Positions 43,577 to 53,028 of a stretch of 64,000 bases of DNA are shown here, piece after piece. Under the pieces are notes generated by a model. It searched no databases. It was not told where the DNA came from and worked only from the letters and a program-made list of their open reading frames with translations. Origin of the DNA: CAVZBW01 sp963778465 (GTDB lineage: Bacteria; Actinomycetota; Acidimicrobiia; Acidimicrobiales; RAAP-2); assembly GCA_963778465.1 (NCBI GenBank), contig CAVZUK010000004.1, forward strand, positions 1 through 64,000, given 5' to 3'. The stretch's first letter is position 1. Each line of letters opens with the position of its first letter. The position numbers and the translations under genes were made by a program.

Positions 43577-43595
43577 GCCGGGAAGACTTCCCGGC
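43577..43595 (+). promoter_or_regulatory. rpsO leader hairpin
   Basis: GCCGGGAAG-A-CTTCCCGGC is a perfect inverted repeat with 9-bp arms at the predicted 5' end of the rpsO transcript (in RNA the innermost pairs must open to form a loop). S15 represses its own synthesis through leader structures in several bacteria, and this long leader is a good place for that. Nothing here proves S15 binding. The remaining leader (43596-43741) has no gene. Confidence 0.45.
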
Positions 43596-43741
43596 CCGGG
43601 TGGCGCGGGATCGTGCCCACCCAAGGGTGTGCTCCTCGGTTGAGGGTGTGGGATTTTCTGCGCCCTGGGTGAGGGGCACGTCTGCCCGGTGGTTCGTCCG
43701 ACGGGGCATTGGCTCACGACGTAGCAAAGGTTTCCCTCTTC

Positions 43742-43999
43742 ATGCCCGACAAGCAGGCGGTGATCAGCGAGTACCGGACCCACGAGTCCGACACGGGTTC
43801 GCCGGAGGTGCAGATCGCCATTCTGACCAGCCGCATCTCGCAGCTGACGGAGCATCTGCGCCAGCACAAGGGGGACCACCACACTCGACGTGGGCTCATG
43901 CGACTCATCGGCCGCCGCCGCCGACTGCTCGACTACGTCCGCAACAACGACGTCGAGCGTTACCGCACCATCATCGGGCGTCTCGGCATCCGTCGCTGA
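43742..43999 (+). CDS. rpsO: 30S ribosomal protein S15
   Basis: 85 residues: VISEYRTHESDTGSPEVQIA, ILTSRISQLTEHLRQHKGDH, HTRRGLMRLIGRRRRLLDYV and the C-terminal YRTIIGRLGIRR, all S15. It is an early 30S assembly protein binding 16S helix 22. ATG 43742 gives the expected N-terminus a few residues shorter than usual; an in-frame GTG or ATG upstream (MAHDVAKVSLF) is less likely. Confidence 0.96.
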   Translation: MPDKQAVISEYRTHESDTGSPEVQIAILTSRISQLTEHLRQHKGDHHTRRGLMRLIGRRRRLLDYVRNNDVERYRTIIGRLGIRR

Positions 44000-44014
44000 C
44001 GACCGAACGGTCTT

Positions 44015-44035
44015 CCGCCGGTCGTAAACCGGCGG
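44015..44035 (+). terminator. Hairpin after rpsO
   Basis: CCGCCGGT (44015-44022) pairs with ACCGGCGG (44028-44035) around CGTAA, 16 bp after the rpsO stop. There is no T-run, so it may instead stabilise the rpsO 3' end or be an RNase processing site before pnp. The next 170 bp to pnp contain no gene. Confidence 0.45.
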
Positions 44036-44209
44036 TCGTAGAGAGACGGGCGCCGCGACGAGCCGGCTGCCAGTCGCCGGTTACCTCCGGCTCCGGGCTT
44101 TGCCGCCGGCCAGGTCGTTCTCGACCATCAGCTGCGATCGCCGGACTCGAGGGGTGATCGACCACTGGGAACCGGCGGTGTGGTGCCCCTGAAACAACCG
44201 AGGAACACC

Positions 44210-46642
44210 ATGCCCGAGGCCATTTCCGTGTCCGCTCCGGTGAGCGAGACCGAACGCACCCTTTCCTTCGAGACCGGACACCTGGCCCCCCAAGCCGATG
44301 GTGCCGTGTTGGCCCGCCTGGGCGACACGATGCTGCTGGTCACCGCCGTCATATCCCGCTCCCCCCGCGAGGGCGCGGACTTCTTCCCGCTGACCGTCGA
44401 CGTCGAGGAGAGGATGTACGCGGCCGGGAAGATCCCCGGCTCGTTCTTCCGCCGGGAGGGCAAGGCCTCTGACCAGGCCATCTTGACGGCACGGCTCATC
44501 GACCGACCCCTGCGCCCCTCGTTTCCCAAGGGGGTCCGCAACGAGGTCCACGTCGTCGCCACCATCCTCGGGGCCGACCTCGAGAACCCCCACGACGTCC
44601 TCGCCATCAACGGCGCCTCGGCGGCCCTCATGGTCTCGGGCATCCCCTTCGACGGACCCATCGGCGCCGTGCGGATCGCCTACGGCGAGGACGGCCGGTG
44701 GATTCCGCACGCCACCTACCAGGAGGGGGACGCCTCCACCTTCGAGCTCGTGGTGGCCGGCCGGACCCTCGGCGAGGGGCCCGACGCCGACGTGGCCATC
44801 ATGATGGTCGAGGCAGGCGGCACCGAGGACTCCTTCCGCTACTACGCGGCGGGCGCCCCCAAGGTGACCGAGGAGGTCCTGGCCGAGGGCCTCGAGGCGT
44901 CCAAGCGCTGGATCCGCGAGTCGATCGAGCTCCAGCGGGAGCTGGTCGCCAAGGCGGGCGCACCCGAGACCATCAAGATCGAGACGTTCGCCGACTACGG
45001 CACCGACGTGTACGACAGGGTCGAGGAGATCGGCCTCGAGCCGCTGCGGCAGGCCAACGCCACCTCGGGCAAGGCCGAGCGCAACGCCGCCATCGACGAG
45101 GCCACGGCCAACCTCGTCGCCACCCTGGCGCCGGAGTTCGAGGCGCGCGAGCGGGAGATCAAGGCCGCCGCCAAGGATGTGGTCAAGAAGCTGGTGCGCC
45201 GGCGGATCGTCGAGGAGGGTATCCGCATCGACGGCCGCACCACGACCGACATCCGTCCGCTCTCGGCGGAGGTGGACATCATCCCGACGGCGCACGGATC
45301 CGCCTTGTTCCAGCGCGGCGAGACCCAGGTCCTCTCGGTCGCCACCCTGGGCATGCCCCGGATGAACCAGCTGCTCGACACGATCGGGGTCGACGAGTCC
45401 AAGCGGTACCTCCACCACTACAACTTCCCGCCCTTCTCGACCGGCGAGACCGGCTTCATGCGCGGGCCCAAGCGTCGCGAGATCGGCCATGGTCTCCTGG
45501 CGGAGCGGGCGCTGCTCCCCGTCGTGCCGCCCGAGGACGAGTTCCCCTACGTGCTGCGGGTGGTCTCGGACGTCCTCAGCTCCAACGGGTCGACGTCGAT
45601 GGCCTCGGTCTGCGGCTCGTCCATGTCGCTCATGGCGGCGGGCGTGCCCCTGCGGGCCCCGGTCGCCGGTATCGCCATGGGACTCGCCCACGAGGGCGAC
45701 GCCTACGTGACCCTGACGGACATCCTCGGGGCGGAGGACGCCTTCGGCGACATGGACTTCAAGGTGGCCGGCACCGCCGAGGCGGTGACGGCGCTGCAGC
45801 TCGACACGAAGATCGACGGGCTCCCCGCGGACGTCCTGGCGCATGCGCTGCGCCAGGCCAGGGAGGCCCGTCTCACCATCCTCGGTGTCATGCAGGAGGC
45901 CATCGACGTGCCTCGGAGCGAGGTGGCGCGGACCGCTCCCAAGATCGTCGCCTTCGAGATCCCGCTCGACAAGATCGGTGAGGTGATCGGTCCCAAGGGC
46001 AAGGTGATCAACACCCTCCAGCAGGAGACCGGAGCCGACATCACGGTCGACGACGACGGGGTCGTCGGTACCGTGACCGTCGGCGCGAAGGACGGCGACG
46101 CGGTGGTCGAGGCCCAGCGACGGATCAGCCTGATCCTCGACCCGCCGACCGCCGAGGTCGGTGCGATCTACGAGGGCAAGGTGGTCAACCTGACCAAGTT
46201 CGGAGCCTTCGTGAACGTCCTCCCCGGGCGCGACGGCCTGCTGCACATCTCGAAGCTGTCCCCCCTGTCGGGTGGGCGCCGGGTCAACCAGGTGGAGGAC
46301 GTGCTGACGCTCGGGCAGAGCCTCGAGGTCCGCGTCGACGACATCGATCCCCAGGGCAAGGTGTCCCTGTCGCTGGCGACGGAGCCCGAGGTCGCCGACG
46401 GAGAGGTCGGCGATCGGGGGCCGGACCGGCAAGGCCCTTCGGGCAACGGCGAGGTCGCGCAGAGTGACGCCTCGGCGGGACGCGGGAACGCGATGTCCTT
46501 CGAGGACGCCTTCGAGGCGGAGCTCACTGCGGAGCTCGGAGACCTCGGCCCGGGCGCGGTCCAGGCGGGCAACGCCCCCTCGGCCCCGGCGGGCGGCGGA
46601 GACTCCCGCTCGGGGGGTCGGCGTCGGTCGCGCCGGCGTTGA
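44210..46642 (+). CDS. pnp: Polyribonucleotide nucleotidyltransferase (PNPase)
   Basis: 810 residues. Two RNase PH domains (SFETGHLAPQADGAVLARLG; GSALFQRGETQVLSVATLGM, HHYNFPPFSTGETGFMRGPK), a KH domain (IGEVIGPKGKVINTLQQETG) and an S1 domain (GAIYEGKVVNLTKFGAFVNV). It degrades RNA phosphorolytically and is a partner of RNase J in actinobacteria. ATG 44210 has GAGGA five bases upstream and is preferred to GTG 44180. A ~60-residue acidic then Arg-rich tail follows the S1 domain. rpsO-pnp order is classical. Confidence 0.96.
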   Translation: MPEAISVSAPVSETERTLSFETGHLAPQADGAVLARLGDTMLLVTAVISRSPREGADFFPLTVDVEERMYAAGKIPGSFFRREGKASDQAILTARLIDRPLRPSFPKGVRNEVHVVATILGADLENPHDVLAINGASAALMVSGIPFDGPIGAVRIAYGEDGRWIPHATYQEGDASTFELVVAGRTLGEGPDADVAIMMVEAGGTEDSFRYYAAGAPKVTEEVLAEGLEASKRWIRESIELQRELVAKAGAPETIKIETFADYGTDVYDRVEEIGLEPLRQANATSGKAERNAAIDEATANLVATLAPEFEAREREIKAAAKDVVKKLVRRRIVEEGIRIDGRTTTDIRPLSAEVDIIPTAHGSALFQRGETQVLSVATLGMPRMNQLLDTIGVDESKRYLHHYNFPPFSTGETGFMRGPKRREIGHGLLAERALLPVVPPEDEFPYVLRVVSDVLSSNGSTSMASVCGSSMSLMAAGVPLRAPVAGIAMGLAHEGDAYVTLTDILGAEDAFGDMDFKVAGTAEAVTALQLDTKIDGLPADVLAHALRQAREARLTILGVMQEAIDVPRSEVARTAPKIVAFEIPLDKIGEVIGPKGKVINTLQQETGADITVDDDGVVGTVTVGAKDGDAVVEAQRRISLILDPPTAEVGAIYEGKVVNLTKFGAFVNVLPGRDGLLHISKLSPLSGGRRVNQVEDVLTLGQSLEVRVDDIDPQGKVSLSLATEPEVADGEVGDRGPDRQGPSGNGEVAQSDASAGRGNAMSFEDAFEAELTAELGDLGPGAVQAGNAPSAPAGGGDSRSGGRRRSRRR

Positions 46643-47928
46643 GCCCCTCCGGTCCGGGGGGCGGTAGCGAGACGAGCCGCCTTCCCTGTGGCCTGCAGCT
46701 GGTCACGGAGTCCATGCCCGAGGCGCACTCGGTGGCCATCGGCTTCTGGGTCGGCGCAGGATCGCGTGACGAGAGCGAGGAGCGTGCAGGCGCCTCGCAC
46801 TTCCTGGAGCATCTGCTGTTCAAGGGGACGGAGGCTCGGTCGGCGGCGGCGATCGCCGAGGCCATCGACGAGGTGGGCGGCGACTGCAACGCCTTCACCA
46901 CGAAGGAGTACACGACCTTCTACATCCGCCTGCTGGCGGAGCACCTGCCGCTCGGCCTCGACATCCTGAGCGACATCATGTGGGAGCCGGCGCTGCGCCC
47001 CTCCGACGTCGACGCGGAGCGCTCCGTCATCCTGGACGAGATCCTCATGCACGCCGACGAGCCGGCGGAGCTCGCGGGGGAGCGCTGGGGCGAGGCCCTG
47101 TTCCCCGAGCACCCGCTCGGCCGCGACACCCTCGGCGACGCCGAGACCGTGAGTGCCACGACGGACTCGGACATCCGCGAGTTCTTCGCCGAGCAGTACC
47201 GCCCCGGCAACATCGTGGTGGCCGTGGCCGGGAACTGCCGCCACGACGAGGTCGCCGCAGCGGTCGAGGAGCGTTTCCGGGGAATGGGCGGGGGGAGCCG
47301 GCCCCGCCGCAGCGCACCCCGGGTCCCCCAGGTGCCCCTCGTCGTCGTGAGCCGGCCGACGGAGCAGGCCCACCTGGTCCTCGGCGTCCGGTCGGTCTCG
47401 GTGCACGACGACTCGCGGTGGGCGCTCGCGCTGTTGAACCACACGCTCGGCGGCGGCTTCTCCTCCCGGCTGTTCCAGAAGATCCGCGAGGAGCGGGGGC
47501 TCGCCTACTCGGTCGGGTCCGAGCGCGCCGCCTACGACGACGCCGGGTCGCTCGCCATCGTGGTGGGCACCGCGCCGGACTACGTCGACGAGGTCCTGAG
47601 GATCGCCGCCGGGGAGCTCGAGCGCCTGGCGGACGAGGGCGTGACGGACCGCGAGCTCGCGGTGGCCAAGGGCAACCTGCGGGCCGAGCTGCTCCTGTCG
47701 GCTGAGGACTCCGGGGCCCGGATGAGCCGGATCGGTTCGTCGCTCCTGGTCCGTGGCGAGGTGCTCAGCGTGGAGACCATCCTGCAGAGGGTGGAGTCGG
47801 TGGGGCCGACCGAGGTCAGGGACGCTGCGGCGGCCGTTGCCGGCGCACCCCGGACCCTTTGCGCGGTCGGGCCCTTTGGCGAGGCCGCGTTCGACGACGT
47901 CCCCGGTCTCGTGGCCGCCGTGGACTGA
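46639..47928 (+). CDS. M16-family zinc metallopeptidase
   Basis: 429 residues. The inverted zinc motif HxxEH is at residues 54-58 (HFLEHLLFKGT), with ERSVILDEILMHAD supplying the third ligand region and a C-terminal M16 half (LNHTLGGGFSSRLFQKIREE, RGLAYSVGSE). It is the processing-peptidase-like protein usually found directly after pnp in actinobacteria. TTG 46639 overlaps the pnp stop, which supports coupling. The exact substrate is unknown. Confidence 0.93.
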   Translation: MSPSGPGGGSETSRLPCGLQLVTESMPEAHSVAIGFWVGAGSRDESEERAGASHFLEHLLFKGTEARSAAAIAEAIDEVGGDCNAFTTKEYTTFYIRLLAEHLPLGLDILSDIMWEPALRPSDVDAERSVILDEILMHADEPAELAGERWGEALFPEHPLGRDTLGDAETVSATTDSDIREFFAEQYRPGNIVVAVAGNCRHDEVAAAVEERFRGMGGGSRPRRSAPRVPQVPLVVVSRPTEQAHLVLGVRSVSVHDDSRWALALLNHTLGGGFSSRLFQKIREERGLAYSVGSERAAYDDAGSLAIVVGTAPDYVDEVLRIAAGELERLADEGVTDRELAVAKGNLRAELLLSAEDSGARMSRIGSSLLVRGEVLSVETILQRVESVGPTEVRDAAAAVAGAPRTLCAVGPFGEAAFDDVPGLVAAVD

Positions 47929-47939
47929 GCGAGCGCTCG

Positions 47940-50774
47940 GTGCCCCGGGTGGTGGATCGACGGGGCAGGGCCGCTCGGCGGCTCCAGGGTGCCTGGCAGC
48001 GCCTCCGCCGCTTCGGCGCGACGCCCGACGGCAGGGCCGTCCTCATCCTGGTCGGCGTCCCGCTCGTGGTGTTCGTCATCCCGGCCCTGTTCGGGGTGCC
48101 GGCGATGTCCGGCGACAACATCATCCAGAACTTCCCGCTGCGGGTCTACACGGGCGACCTCCTCCGCCACGGGCACCTGCCGCTCTGGAATCCCTACATC
48201 TGGTCCGGCAGCCCGCTCCTGGCAGCACTCAACGCCGGTTCGGCGTACCCGGGCACGTGGCTCTTCGTCGTGCTGCCGCCCTTCGTCGCCTGGGTGGTCA
48301 ACCTCCTGGCCGTCTACTGGGCGGCCGGACTCGGGTGCTACGCCCTCCTGCGCTACTACCGACTGGAGCCCCTCCCGAGCCTCCTCGGCGCCGCCGTCTA
48401 CGCCTTCTCCGGCGCCATGGTCGGCCAGATGGTGCACCTCGGGATCATCCAGGGGATGGGCTGGATGCCGTGGGTCGTGCTCGCCGAGCTCGGGCTCGGT
48501 CGTGCCGTCCTGAAGACCCCCCGGTTCCCCGGCTCAGGCGGGGTCGATCGGACCGGGCTGCTCGAGCCGGTCGACCGGGGCGGGTTGCTCGACCGGGTCG
48601 ACCGCTGGTCGGTGTCGGCCTGGACCGTCGCCCTCACCGTGGGTCTGGCCCTGATCCTGCTGACGGGGGAGCCCCGCAGCATCGCCGAGGCCGAGATCGT
48701 GGCCGCCGTGCTCGGTGTCTGGATCCTCTTTCGACCCTACGGCGGTCCGGCCGGAGGCGGTCCCGCCCTCACCCGCCGGGTGTGGTTGGCCGTGCTGCTC
48801 GTGGCCACCGTCGCGTGGGCCACGGCGATCAGCGCGGCACAGCTCCTGCCCGGCTGGTCCTTCATCAGCGGCTCGCAGCGGGCGAGCGAGTCGCTCTCCT
48901 TCTTCGGGAGCGGATCGCTCCCCATGCGCTGGAGCGCGCTCCTGCTCGTGCCGGACCTGTTCGGCGGCGACGGATGGTTGCACCAGCCGGGCTACTTCAA
49001 CGGGTACAACCTGCCCGAGGTCACCGGCTACGTGGGGCTGCTCCCGCTCGCCGCGGCCCTGGCGCTCCTGACCCACTCGTTCGGACGCCGGCGAGACCCC
49101 CGGAGCTCGGATTGGGGTGTGTGGATCGGGCTGGCCGTCCTCGGCATGCTGCTCGCCTGGGGCACCTACACGCCGCTCGGCACGGTGTTCGGGCACATCC
49201 CCCTCTTCGGGAAGACCCGCCTCCAGAGCCGCAACCTGGGCATCGTCGACCTGTCGCTCGCCATCCTCTTCGCCTTCTGGCTCCAGCGGGTCTTTGGTGT
49301 CGGAGGAGTCGCTGCCGGCCTCCGGGGATGGCGGCGCTGGGTGATCGTGACGCCGCTGCTGGCGGCGGCCGTCCTCTGCGTCGTGGCCCTGGCCATCCCG
49401 GCCCGGCTCGAGGAGGTGTTCGGCGTGCCGGCCAGCGCCGCCGGCCTCGGCCGCGACCTGACGCCGTGGTTCGTGGCCTCGCTCGTGCTGGCCCTCGGGG
49501 CGACGGCCCTGCTGCTCGGCTGGCGCCGACTCGACGCGAAGGGCCACCGCCTGGCCGTGTGCGCGTTGGTCCTCGTGGATCTCGTCGTGTTCACGGCCTC
49601 GTCGTCGACGGGCCTGACACCCGGGTACGGCCATCTGGTTCCCGACACGGCAACCGCGCAGCGCGTGCTCGGCGATCGCGGGAGGTCGGCCTTCGCCGAG
49701 TCCTACCCCAACGCCGACGTGCTGAGCGAGATCGGAGAACCCGATCTCAACGTGTTCACCGAGATCCCGAGCGTCCAGGGGTACGGCTCGCTCATCACCG
49801 GCACCTACGGCGACGCCACGGGCACGCACTATCTCGAGACCTTGGACGGTTGCGCGCTCGCCAGGGGCGTCTTCCGTCCACTCCGGCTGGCCACGCTGCT
49901 CACCAATTCCTCGCAGCTGCTCGTGCGGGTCCCAGCCGACGGATCGGCGCCCTTCGCCAACCCCTCGTGCTCCGGCGCTCCGCCGTCGGGGCGGCCCGGC
50001 ATGCGCACCTGGTACTTCGGTGATCCCGAGATGGTCACTGCCGCCGTCTTGCGCCCGAACGGGAACGCCGCAGCCGCCGCGCTGGTGCGGAGGGCGCCGA
50101 TGGTCTCGCTGCTCGCGGCGGACGGGACGGTCGTCCATCCGGCAGCCCGCCTCTCTCCGTTGTCGGGGGGCGGATGGTCGGTGGTCCTCGACCATCCCAC
50201 GAGCGCCGTCGGGATGGTGGTGACCGGCCCCGCCCGGATGGTGTCCGACAAGTCCGAGATCACCGTGACCGGCGGGCGGCAGTACCGGCTCGACGGGCCG
50301 CTGCAGGCCGCCCTGGGGCAGACGGGGTGGCGCTACACCGGTCTCTGGAAGGGCTTCGCCCGCTTCGAGGCTCGCACGGTGGCGCCTCGGGTCTGGATCC
50401 AGGGCGGGAACGGGACGGCCACCGTGCAGCAGGTGAGCACACCCGAGTCGGGGACGGAGGTGGACCGGGTCGACGCGAGCCAGCCGGTGCTCGTGGTCCG
50501 CAGCGAGGCGGCGAGCCCGGGCTGGAGCGTGACGGCGGTCCCGGCGGGCGGGGGACCCGCCCGCGTGCTCCCCGTCGAGACCGTGGGACTGGTGCAGGGC
50601 GTTCGCGTCCCCGCCGGTCACTGGACGCTCACCTTCGACTACTGGCCGCCCCGGTTCACGGCGGGGCTGATCCTGAGCGGCCTCGGGGTCGGCGCCCTGC
50701 TGGTCGCGCTCGGGGTCTGGGCGGTCGGCCGCAGGCGGCGCGGGGGTCGTAGGGCCCGCTTGGAGACGAGCTGA
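47940..50774 (+). CDS. Large multi-pass membrane protein, YfhO-like
   Basis: 944 residues from GTG 47940. About a dozen hydrophobic helices: AVLILVGVPLVVFVIPALFG, then an extracytoplasmic loop with SGDNIIQNFPLRVYTGDLLR and LPLWNPYIWSGSPLLAALNA, the pattern of YfhO/GT-C-type membrane glycosyltransferases (the acidic and aromatic residues of the first loop are conserved there). The last ~250 residues before a final membrane helix are a beta-rich exported domain. Function unknown; a lipid-linked sugar transferase is an inference. It stands between the M16 protease and dapB. Confidence 0.75.
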   Translation: MPRVVDRRGRAARRLQGAWQRLRRFGATPDGRAVLILVGVPLVVFVIPALFGVPAMSGDNIIQNFPLRVYTGDLLRHGHLPLWNPYIWSGSPLLAALNAGSAYPGTWLFVVLPPFVAWVVNLLAVYWAAGLGCYALLRYYRLEPLPSLLGAAVYAFSGAMVGQMVHLGIIQGMGWMPWVVLAELGLGRAVLKTPRFPGSGGVDRTGLLEPVDRGGLLDRVDRWSVSAWTVALTVGLALILLTGEPRSIAEAEIVAAVLGVWILFRPYGGPAGGGPALTRRVWLAVLLVATVAWATAISAAQLLPGWSFISGSQRASESLSFFGSGSLPMRWSALLLVPDLFGGDGWLHQPGYFNGYNLPEVTGYVGLLPLAAALALLTHSFGRRRDPRSSDWGVWIGLAVLGMLLAWGTYTPLGTVFGHIPLFGKTRLQSRNLGIVDLSLAILFAFWLQRVFGVGGVAAGLRGWRRWVIVTPLLAAAVLCVVALAIPARLEEVFGVPASAAGLGRDLTPWFVASLVLALGATALLLGWRRLDAKGHRLAVCALVLVDLVVFTASSSTGLTPGYGHLVPDTATAQRVLGDRGRSAFAESYPNADVLSEIGEPDLNVFTEIPSVQGYGSLITGTYGDATGTHYLETLDGCALARGVFRPLRLATLLTNSSQLLVRVPADGSAPFANPSCSGAPPSGRPGMRTWYFGDPEMVTAAVLRPNGNAAAAALVRRAPMVSLLAADGTVVHPAARLSPLSGGGWSVVLDHPTSAVGMVVTGPARMVSDKSEITVTGGRQYRLDGPLQAALGQTGWRYTGLWKGFARFEARTVAPRVWIQGGNGTATVQQVSTPESGTEVDRVDASQPVLVVRSEAASPGWSVTAVPAGGGPARVLPVETVGLVQGVRVPAGHWTLTFDYWPPRFTAGLILSGLGVGALLVALGVWAVGRRRRGGRRARLETS

Positions 50775-50802
50775 TTGCCCCGAGATCCGGGGCGGCCGAC
50801 GG

Positions 50803-50808
50803 TAGGGT
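50803..50808 (+). promoter_or_regulatory. -10 box (TAGGGT) for leaderless dapB
   Basis: TAGGGT ends 8 nt before GTG 50817, the start that matches the family N-terminus; the same hexamer serves the xer gene. Confidence 0.45.
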
Positions 50809-50816
50809 TGGCGGTC

Positions 50817-51626
50817 GTGGTTCGAGTCGGGGTTCTCGGAGCCGGCGGGCGCATGGGGAGAGAGGTGTGCCGGGCGGTCAGCGACGCACAGGACCTCGAG
50901 CTGCGCGCCGCCGTCGATCCCGTGCACGCCGGGGACGACCTGGGCCAGCTCGCGGGGTTGGCGGAGTCCTCGGTGGTCGTCGCCGGCGACCTCGAGTCGA
51001 TCGACGACTCGACCGTGGACGTGATGGTGGACTTCACGATCGCCGAGGCGGCCCGGCGCAATCTCAAATGGTGCGCCGCGCACGCCATCCACGCGGTGGT
51101 CGGCACCACCGGGCTCGGGCCGGGCGACCTCGACGAGATCCGGGCCGCGTTCGACGCCTCCGGGGCGAACGCCGTGCTCGCCCCCAACTTCGCCATCGGC
51201 GCGGTCCTGCTGATGCGGCTGAGCGAGATCGCCGCCCCCTACATGGACAGCGTCGAGATCATCGAGTTGCACCACGACCGAAAGCGCGACGCGCCCTCCG
51301 GCACCGCGGCGCGCACCGCCGAGGGCATCGCCTCGGCCCGCAGTCGGGCTGCTCGCCCGCCGTTGCCGGCCGATCCCACGGAGACCGAGTCGATCACGGG
51401 TACCCGCGGGGGCGAAGGCGCCGGCAGCGTGCGGATCCATTCGGTGCGTCTGCCGGGCCTCGTGGCTCATCAGGAGGTGATCTTCGGGTCCCCGGGGGAG
51501 ACGTTGACCGTCCGGCACGACTCCGTCGATCGCAAGTGCTTCATGGCGGGCGTCCTCCTGGCCGTCCGCAACGTCGGCTCTCGCCCGGGCGTCACGCTCG
51601 GGCTGGACGCGCTCATGCAGTGGTGA
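50817..51626 (+). CDS. dapB: 4-hydroxy-tetrahydrodipicolinate reductase
   Basis: 269 residues. The NAD(P)H motif VGVLGAGGRMGREV starts the protein, followed by VMVDFTIAEAARRNLKWCAA, VVGTTGL, APNFAIGAVLLMRL, the catalytic-region ELHHDRKRDAPSGTA and SVRLPGLVAHQEVIFGSPGE. It reduces the DapA product in lysine and diaminopimelate synthesis. dapA and dapF also lie in this window but are not adjacent. Confidence 0.96.
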   Translation: MVRVGVLGAGGRMGREVCRAVSDAQDLELRAAVDPVHAGDDLGQLAGLAESSVVVAGDLESIDDSTVDVMVDFTIAEAARRNLKWCAAHAIHAVVGTTGLGPGDLDEIRAAFDASGANAVLAPNFAIGAVLLMRLSEIAAPYMDSVEIIELHHDRKRDAPSGTAARTAEGIASARSRAARPPLPADPTETESITGTRGGEGAGSVRIHSVRLPGLVAHQEVIFGSPGETLTVRHDSVDRKCFMAGVLLAVRNVGSRPGVTLGLDALMQW

Positions 51627-51687
51627 CCCTGCGACGCAGCGGACGAGAGGTGGTGGCGCGACGAGTGCCCGTTGAGGAGTGAGCGCA

Positions 51688-52995
51688 GTGCACGACAGGC
51701 GGAGACGGTTCCGGGCACGCCCCGGCACGGATCCCGAGGAGGGTCCGGCGGAGGACGAGTCGACCGAGTCCGAGGCCGAGACCCCCGCCCGGGGTCCCGA
51801 GATGCGCCGGGTCGTGCCCGGCTCTGCCGGCATCCGGATCCTCGGCCCCGGAGACACCGGCGAGCGACCCCCGTCGACACCGCGCCGGCGCGCCGCTTCC
51901 CCTGAGGTCCCGGAGGGCACCGACGACGAGGCGACTCCTCCGCCGACGACAACGCCGCCGACGGCGTCGGCCGAGACCGATCGAGCGCCGGCCGAGCCCG
52001 TGAGGCCGCCCGCACCCGCGTCGGCGACGCGACCGACGATCCACCTCTCCGAGGAATCCGCAGACCGCATGCGCCGAGAGACGCAACATGGCGGCGAGGT
52101 GCTCCATCCGAGCAACCGGCCCGCGCCGAGTGGCCGTCCGTCCCTGACGGAGGTCGCGAGCCACGAGCGGAAGTCGGTCCCGGTCCCACCCCGACCGGCG
52201 CCGGAGAGTCCGAGCGCCAGAGCGGCGGGAGAGCGTCGCACCCCGCCAACGGCGGCCGAGCCGCCCACGCCGCGACCGGCGGACGAGCGTCCCACCCGGC
52301 GCAAGGCTGCCGAGCCGCCCGCCCCGCGACCGGTGGTGGTTGCCCCGGCGCCGGGCTCGGGCTCGGTCAAGGGGGAGGAGGTGAGGGAGCGGGTCATCGA
52401 GGCGACGTACGCCTGCGTGGCGCGCTGGGGGATCTCCAAGACGACGGTCGAGGACGTGGGACGCAAGGCCGGCGTCTCCCGGGCGACGGTGTACCGCTAC
52501 TTCCCCGGGGGGCGCGACGAGCTCGTGAGCAGCGTCATCACGTGGGAGTACGGGCGCTTCTTCCGGCGGCTCTACGACGCGGTGCAGGATGCGACCTCAC
52601 TCGAGGAGGTCATGGAGCGCGGCCTCATGTTCGCCCACCGGGCGATCGTCGAGCACGAGGTGCTCCAGCGCGTCCTCGAGACCGAGCCCGAGCTCTTGCT
52701 GCCCAATCTCACCGTCGAGGCGCATCGCACCACCGGGCTGATCGCCGAATTCCTCCTGCCGTACCTCGTGGTCCACGGCGTGACGCCGGGGGTGAATCCC
52801 GAGGAGGCGGCGGAATTCCTGGCGCGCATGGTGCTGTCCTACATCGCGTCGCCGGGCCGGTGGGACCTGAACGATCCGGATCAGGTGTCCGAGCTCGTCC
52901 GGGCGGAGCTGCTCGCCGGCATGGTGCGGCCGGCCACGCCGGGCACCGGGGAACCGCCCGGAGGTGGGGGCGGGGTCGCCGGTCCGGGTCGTTGA
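51688..52995 (+). CDS. TetR-family regulator with ~230-residue disordered N-terminus
   Basis: 435 residues, far longer than the usual ~200. Residues 1-~230 are Pro, Arg, Glu and Ser-rich without recognisable fold. A TetR domain follows: VRERVIEATYACVARWGISK and TTVEDVGRKAGVSRATVYRY then FPGGRDELVSSVI, with a helical ligand domain (EVLQRVLETEPELLLPNLTV). GTG 51688 has AGGAG eight bases upstream; GTG 51679 overlaps that site. The second TetR gene follows at 53029 with a promoter overlapping this gene's stop. The disordered part could be a protein-interaction or DNA-condensing region (inference). Ligand unknown. Confidence 0.82.
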   Translation: MHDRRRRFRARPGTDPEEGPAEDESTESEAETPARGPEMRRVVPGSAGIRILGPGDTGERPPSTPRRRAASPEVPEGTDDEATPPPTTTPPTASAETDRAPAEPVRPPAPASATRPTIHLSEESADRMRRETQHGGEVLHPSNRPAPSGRPSLTEVASHERKSVPVPPRPAPESPSARAAGERRTPPTAAEPPTPRPADERPTRRKAAEPPAPRPVVVAPAPGSGSVKGEEVRERVIEATYACVARWGISKTTVEDVGRKAGVSRATVYRYFPGGRDELVSSVITWEYGRFFRRLYDAVQDATSLEEVMERGLMFAHRAIVEHEVLQRVLETEPELLLPNLTVEAHRTTGLIAEFLLPYLVVHGVTPGVNPEEAAEFLARMVLSYIASPGRWDLNDPDQVSELVRAELLAGMVRPATPGTGEPPGGGGGVAGPGR

Positions 52996-53021
52996 CAATG
53001 AGACAGATCTCGCCATATTGT
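52992..53021 (+). promoter_or_regulatory. Promoter and possible TetR operator
   Basis: TTGACA (52992-52997) and TATTGT (53016-53021) with 18 bp between them form the best -35/-10 pair seen in this window. Inside lies an imperfect inverted repeat, ACAAT...ATTGT (52995-53021), with GAGACAGATCTC at its left of centre. A TetR protein bound there would block the promoter, so autoregulation is likely. The transcript would start at or near the GTG at 53029. Confidence 0.6.
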
Positions 53022-53028
53022 TTCAGCG

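Noticed and set aside
48534..52466. Minus-strand frame of ~1300 codons opposite the membrane protein, dapB and tetR genes
   Set aside because: Low-complexity composition with no motifs; such antisense frames are expected opposite GC-rich codons. The plus-strand genes have clear families.
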